In this document: positions 61,477 through 64,000 of the stretch, piece by piece
Position numbering within the stretch: the first letter of the stretch is position 1
Layout: the number at the start of each line of letters is the position of its first letter
Origin: Streptomyces sp. DI166
Lineage (GTDB): Bacteria; Actinomycetota; Actinomycetes; Streptomycetales; Streptomycetaceae
Direction: 5' to 3'
DNA: 64,000 bases
Assembly: GCF_900091315.1 (NCBI RefSeq)
Contig: NZ_FLSP01000011.1
Location: forward strand, 57,989-121,988
Made by a program: the position numbers and the translations under genes
Notes under the pieces: model-generated
What the model saw: only the letters and a program-made list of their open reading frames with translations
Told to the model about the DNA's origin: nothing
Databases searched by the model: none

Positions 61477-62601
61477 TCAGTCCCGCCACTCGCCCGTGGT
61501 CAGCAGGGAGTCGATGGCCTCGGTGTACGGCTGGATGTCCAGTCCCTGTTCGGCCAGCCAGGTGTCCGAGTAGTACTTGTCCAGGTAGCGGTCGCCCGGG
61601 TCGCACAGCAGGGTCACCACACTGCCCTGCCGCCCCTCCGCCACCATCTCGGCGACGATCTTCAGGGCACTCCACAGTCCGGTTCCCGTGGAGCCGCCCG
61701 CCTTGCGGCCGATGGCCTGCTCCAGTGCCCGTACGGCGGCCACGCTCGCCGCGTCCGGGACCTTCATCATGCGGTCGATCGCGCCGGGCACGAAGCTCGG
61801 TTCCATGCGCGGGCGTCCGATGCCCTCGATCCGGGAGCCGCAGTCGCAGGTGACGTCCGGATCGCCGGTGGTCCAGCCCTCGAAGAAACAGGAGTTCTCC
61901 GGATCGGCCACGCAGATGCGGGTGTTGTACTGCATGTAGTGCACGTACCGGGCGATGGTCGCGGAGGTGCCGCCCGTCCCGGCCGTGGCGACGATCCAGG
62001 CGGGTTCCGGGTAGCGCTCCAACTCCAGCTGGCGGAAGACGGATTCGGCGATGTTGTTGTTGCCGCGCCAGTCCGTGGCCCGCTCCGCGTAGGTGAACTG
62101 GTCCATGTAGTGGCCGCCGGTCTCCACCGCGAGGCGGGCGGACTCCTCGTACATGGTGCGCGGGTCGTCCACGAAGTGGCACTGCCCGCCGTGGAACTCG
62201 ATCAGTCGGCACTTCTCGGCGCTGGTCGTGCGCGGCATGACGGCGATGAAGGGCACGCCGATCAGCTTGGCGAAGTACGCCTCGGAGACCGCCGTCGAGC
62301 CGCTGGACGCCTCGATGACCGGGCGGTCCGGCCGGATCCAGCCATTGCACAGCCCGTACAGGAACAGCGAGCGGGCGAGGCGGTGCTTGAGGCTTCCGGT
62401 GGGGTGGGTGGACTCGTCCTTCAGGTACAGGTCGATCCCCCACCGCTCGGACAGCGGGAAGCGCAGCAGGTGGGTGTCGGCCGAGCGGTTGGCGTCCGCC
62501 TGGACCTTGCGCACCGCCTCTTTCAGCCAGCTCCGATAGGCGACGTCGGTGTGGTCGACGTCGAGGGTTGCGCCGGTCCGGGTCTGGTGGGTGGTGCTCA
62601 C
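61477..62601 (-). CDS. cds1: PLP-dependent cysteine desulfhydrase, Cds1-like
   Basis: 374 residues from a GTG with AGGAG 7 bp ahead. Fold-type II PLP enzyme: lysine K72 in [13 protein letters not shown], substrate loop [19 protein letters not shown], phosphate loop [15 protein letters not shown], and [19 protein letters not shown]. The sequence follows Mycobacterium Rv3684 (Cds1), which degrades cysteine to H2S, pyruvate and ammonia, rather than biosynthetic CysK. Three Cys in [20 protein letters not shown] and [16 protein letters not shown] may be redox-sensitive. Confidence 0.85.
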   Translation of the reverse strand: MSTTHQTRTGATLDVDHTDVAYRSWLKEAVRKVQADANRSADTHLLRFPLSERWGIDLYLKDESTHPTGSLKHRLARSLFLYGLCNGWIRPDRPVIEASSGSTAVSEAYFAKLIGVPFIAVMPRTTSAEKCRLIEFHGGQCHFVDDPRTMYEESARLAVETGGHYMDQFTYAERATDWRGNNNIAESVFRQLELERYPEPAWIVATAGTGGTSATIARYVHYMQYNTRICVADPENSCFFEGWTTGDPDVTCDCGSRIEGIGRPRMEPSFVPGAIDRMMKVPDAASVAAVRALEQAIGRKAGGSTGTGLWSALKIVAEMVAEGRQGSVVTLLCDPGDRYLDKYYSDTWLAEQGLDIQPYTEAIDSLLTTGEWRD

Positions 62602-62653
62602 GACGGACTCCTAAGGTTGCGCGCCGAGGGTGCCCGGCGCGGCCGACGCCCCG

Positions 62654-62682
62654 ATCATAGACACCTTGCACACGCTTCTCAC
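62654..62682 (-). promoter_or_regulatory. Promoter of cds1
   Basis: On the minus strand GTGAGA (62682-62677), 17 bp, TATGAT (62659-62654). The -10 matches the consensus at 5 of 6 and the -35 at 4 of 6. It lies about 50 bp before the GTG. The gap 62602-62927 holds this, the palindrome at 62697-62713 and no other gene. Confidence 0.5.
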
Positions 62683-62696
62683 CTGCATAAACACAC

Positions 62697-62713
62697 CTTT
62701 GAGCGCCTCAAAG
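62697..62713. promoter_or_regulatory. CTTTGAG-cgc-CTCAAAG palindrome upstream of cds1
   Basis: A perfect 7-bp inverted repeat with a 3-bp centre, 15 bp upstream of the cds1 -35. It has the form of an operator for a dimeric regulator, such as a sulfur or cysteine sensor. Confidence 0.45.
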
Positions 62714-62927
62714 ACCACCCTGGGGACAAGGCCGGAGGGCGCCGAGGGGGCGCATTCGGCCGAGTGCTCCGGCCCCGGGCGCCCCACACGGCGTACGCAC
62801 TGGTGCACGACGCCTGGTGCGGGCAGACTGCACCGAGGGCGCACACTGGATCACGACACGTGCCGGACCTCGCCCGCTCAGGCCCTGGGGTTCCGGCAGA
62901 CCGACACGCACAAGGGGGCGGGGCGAC

Positions 62928-63251
62928 ATGGCGGAGCCGGAGTTCACGGCCACGGGTGTGCGGATCGGGAAGCGGCTGCGCTCGCTCACCCGGGCCGGAA
63001 AGGTCCGGATCAGCGGCGGGCGGCTGGAGTTGCTCACCAGCTACGGCACCGAGATCGACAGTGCGCCGGTGCAGGCGGTCCGCGCGTCCAAGCCCTGGTT
63101 CGCCCCGGAGGACAAGGCTCTTGCCGACCTCAACGGCAAGCGGTACCTGCTGACCCTGGGCGACCACGACCCGGCGCCGGGCGAGCCCGGTCCGCCCGCG
63201 GCACGCCGGTTCATCGAGGCGGTGCGCAAGGCGGCGGGGCGTAACCGCTGA
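62928..63251 (+). CDS. Small conserved hypothetical protein
   Basis: 107 residues (EFTATGVRIGKRLRSLTRAG; ISGGRLELLTSYGTEIDSAP; LADLNGKRYLLTLG). Alternating beta strands with basic ends, suggesting a small PH-like or beta-barrel domain followed by a helix (AARRFIEAVRKAAG). No signal or membrane segment. Function unknown. Start is the ATG behind GGGGCG. Confidence 0.65.
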   Translation: MAEPEFTATGVRIGKRLRSLTRAGKVRISGGRLELLTSYGTEIDSAPVQAVRASKPWFAPEDKALADLNGKRYLLTLGDHDPAPGEPGPPAARRFIEAVRKAAGRNR

Positions 63252-63437
63252 CGTACGGCGAGTTGCGGCATCGCGGCCCCTGCGTCACGCTGGTCTCACG
63301 TCACTCAGGGTTTACCGGCGATAACGCTGCGAACCAGCCCGCCGGCCAAGACAGCAGGCGGCCGCTGTACGAGGGCATCTTGCTGGATCGATCCGAATCC
63401 CGTGTTCTTCCGGACCTCAAGTCGGGGAGTCGCAGCC

Positions 63438-63977
63438 GTGATCAGTCACCCAAGCAGGCACTGCACGGTGGAGCTCCAAGCCCTGCCGTCGCGGATCGGC
63501 CAGGTCCGCAGAATCCTTTCAGCGCAGTTGCGCTACTGGCATCTTGATCCCTTGATAGACCGGGCGGCGCTCGGTGTGACCGAGCTGTTGACCAACGTCC
63601 ACCAGCATGCCCAGCCCGACAAGACGTGCACCGTGGAGATCGAGCTGCTGCTCGACCGGCTCATGGTCTCCGTGCGCGACCGCGACCCGCGTCTGCCGGT
63701 CGTGGAGGACATCGAGGCCGTCGCCCCGCTCGCGACCTGCGGTCGTGGCCTCGCGATGGTCGCCGCCGTCAGCGAGAGCTGGGGCGTGCGGCCGGACGGC
63801 GAGTCGGGCAAGGTCGTGTGGTTCACCCTGCCCACCCCGGCGTCGGCACGCGCGGCGGCCCGTCCGCCCCGGCGGGCGGCGCTGGACAAGCCCGGCCACG
63901 TCTTCACGGATCTCGGACCGCGTGTCGACCTGCGCCGGCCCGAACGCACTCCCGCCCGGTCGGCCGTTGCCGGCTGA
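63438..63977 (+). CDS. ATP-binding protein, anti-sigma-like HATPase
   Basis: 179 residues from a GTG with GGGGAG 8 bp ahead. GHKL kinase-like fold of the SpoIIAB/RsbW group: N box ALGVTELLTNVHQHAQPDK, DxGxG-type loop VRDRDPRLPVVE and G box CGRGLAMVAAVSESWGVRPD. The D-R-D-P replaces the usual D-x-G-x-G acidic motif, as in many streptomycete paralogues. It may bind a sigma factor or anti-sigma antagonist. A disordered basic tail of about 45 residues follows. Confidence 0.85.
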   Translation: MISHPSRHCTVELQALPSRIGQVRRILSAQLRYWHLDPLIDRAALGVTELLTNVHQHAQPDKTCTVEIELLLDRLMVSVRDRDPRLPVVEDIEAVAPLATCGRGLAMVAAVSESWGVRPDGESGKVVWFTLPTPASARAAARPPRRAALDKPGHVFTDLGPRVDLRRPERTPARSAVAG

Positions 63978-64000
63978 CCGGGCGGTGAGGGGGAGCCGGG

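Noticed and set aside
1..64000. tRNA/rRNA genes, CRISPR arrays, insertion sequences and prophage genes
   Set aside because: No cloverleaf with a typical anticodon arm, no regular spacer array and no transposase or integrase motifs were seen in either strand.

Overview
The window reads as chromosomal DNA of a Streptomyces-type actinomycete. GC is very high with strong third-position GC bias. GTG and TTG starts are common, and 4-bp stop/start overlaps (ATGA, GTGA, TTGA) link co-oriented genes. A sugar ABC transporter lacks its own ATPase, as in systems that share MsiK, and rare TTA leucine codons occur in only two regulators that I noticed. No rRNA, tRNA, CRISPR array, insertion sequence or replication origin was recognised.

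Layout. 1-4.1 kb: an L-asparagine permease (cut by the window edge) coupled to a GntR/FadR regulator, a crcB-DUF190-crcB fluoride-exporter operon, and an ArsR/SMP-30 pair. 4.2-12.3 kb: a galactan/galactoside utilisation locus with GH53 endo-galactanase and GH42 beta-galactosidase on one strand, and a divergent binding protein, two permeases and LacI repressor. A LacI-type palindrome lies over the -10 of the divergent promoter. 12.3-12.8 kb: a 121-123 bp tandem repeat partly derived from the 3' end of lacI. 12.8-16.5 kb: small regulators and stress-type genes (VOC, MarR, a TTA-containing AraC, an SseB-like protein, a secreted protein, SRPBCC). 16.5-19.1 kb: an operon-like run of an archaeal-type riboflavin synthase homologue, a MaoC dehydratase, an NMP-kinase-like protein and a quinone reductase interrupted by an in-frame stop. 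19.1-19.8 kb: a 670-bp gene-poor, lower-GC stretch. 19.8-21.5 kb: wrbA and an ECF41 sigma factor facing apart, with two mirror-image candidate ECF41 promoters between them. 21.5-24 kb: a cis-prenyltransferase, a miniature SARP regulator missing its middle, and a PatA-type (cyanobactin-like) cytoplasmic subtilase. Between the last two sits a triple heptamer repeat of SARP-box geometry. 24-27.6 kb: two serine-hydrolase paralogues, one without its catalytic residues, and a methyltransferase. 27.6-40.3 kb: a giant secreted RHS/Hint polymorphic toxin with a small downstream candidate immunity gene, divergent from a 1638-residue secreted DNRLRE/LGFP/VCBS-repeat protein. 40.4-45.3 kb: an MHS-family transporter convergent with a hydroxybutyrate dehydrogenase-GAF/PucR regulator pair (the regulator is frameshifted), then a Nudix hydrolase. 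45.4-54.9 kb: envelope and housekeeping genes (Lnt, O-antigen-ligase-like protein, Asp/Glu racemase, HpnB-type glycosyltransferase, double TerD protein, DUF6643, MOSC protein). 55-64 kb: a beta-helix/AAA+ fusion, a membrane protein whose alpha/beta-hydrolase motifs are split by its membrane core, a DeoR regulator, SRPBCC, a Cds1-type cysteine desulfhydrase and an anti-sigma-like ATPase.

How they work together. The galactan locus is a complete depolymerise-import-hydrolyse-regulate module. The RHS toxin, its immunity candidate and the VCBS protein look like a cell-surface competition island. The wrbA/sigJ pair looks like an autoregulated ECF41 unit. The most unusual parts are the orphan PatA-like protease with its mini-SARP, the archaeal-type riboflavin synthase operon and the dead serine-hydrolase paralogue. 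Start sites and boundaries were read by eye from codons and ribosome-binding sites; no searches were run.
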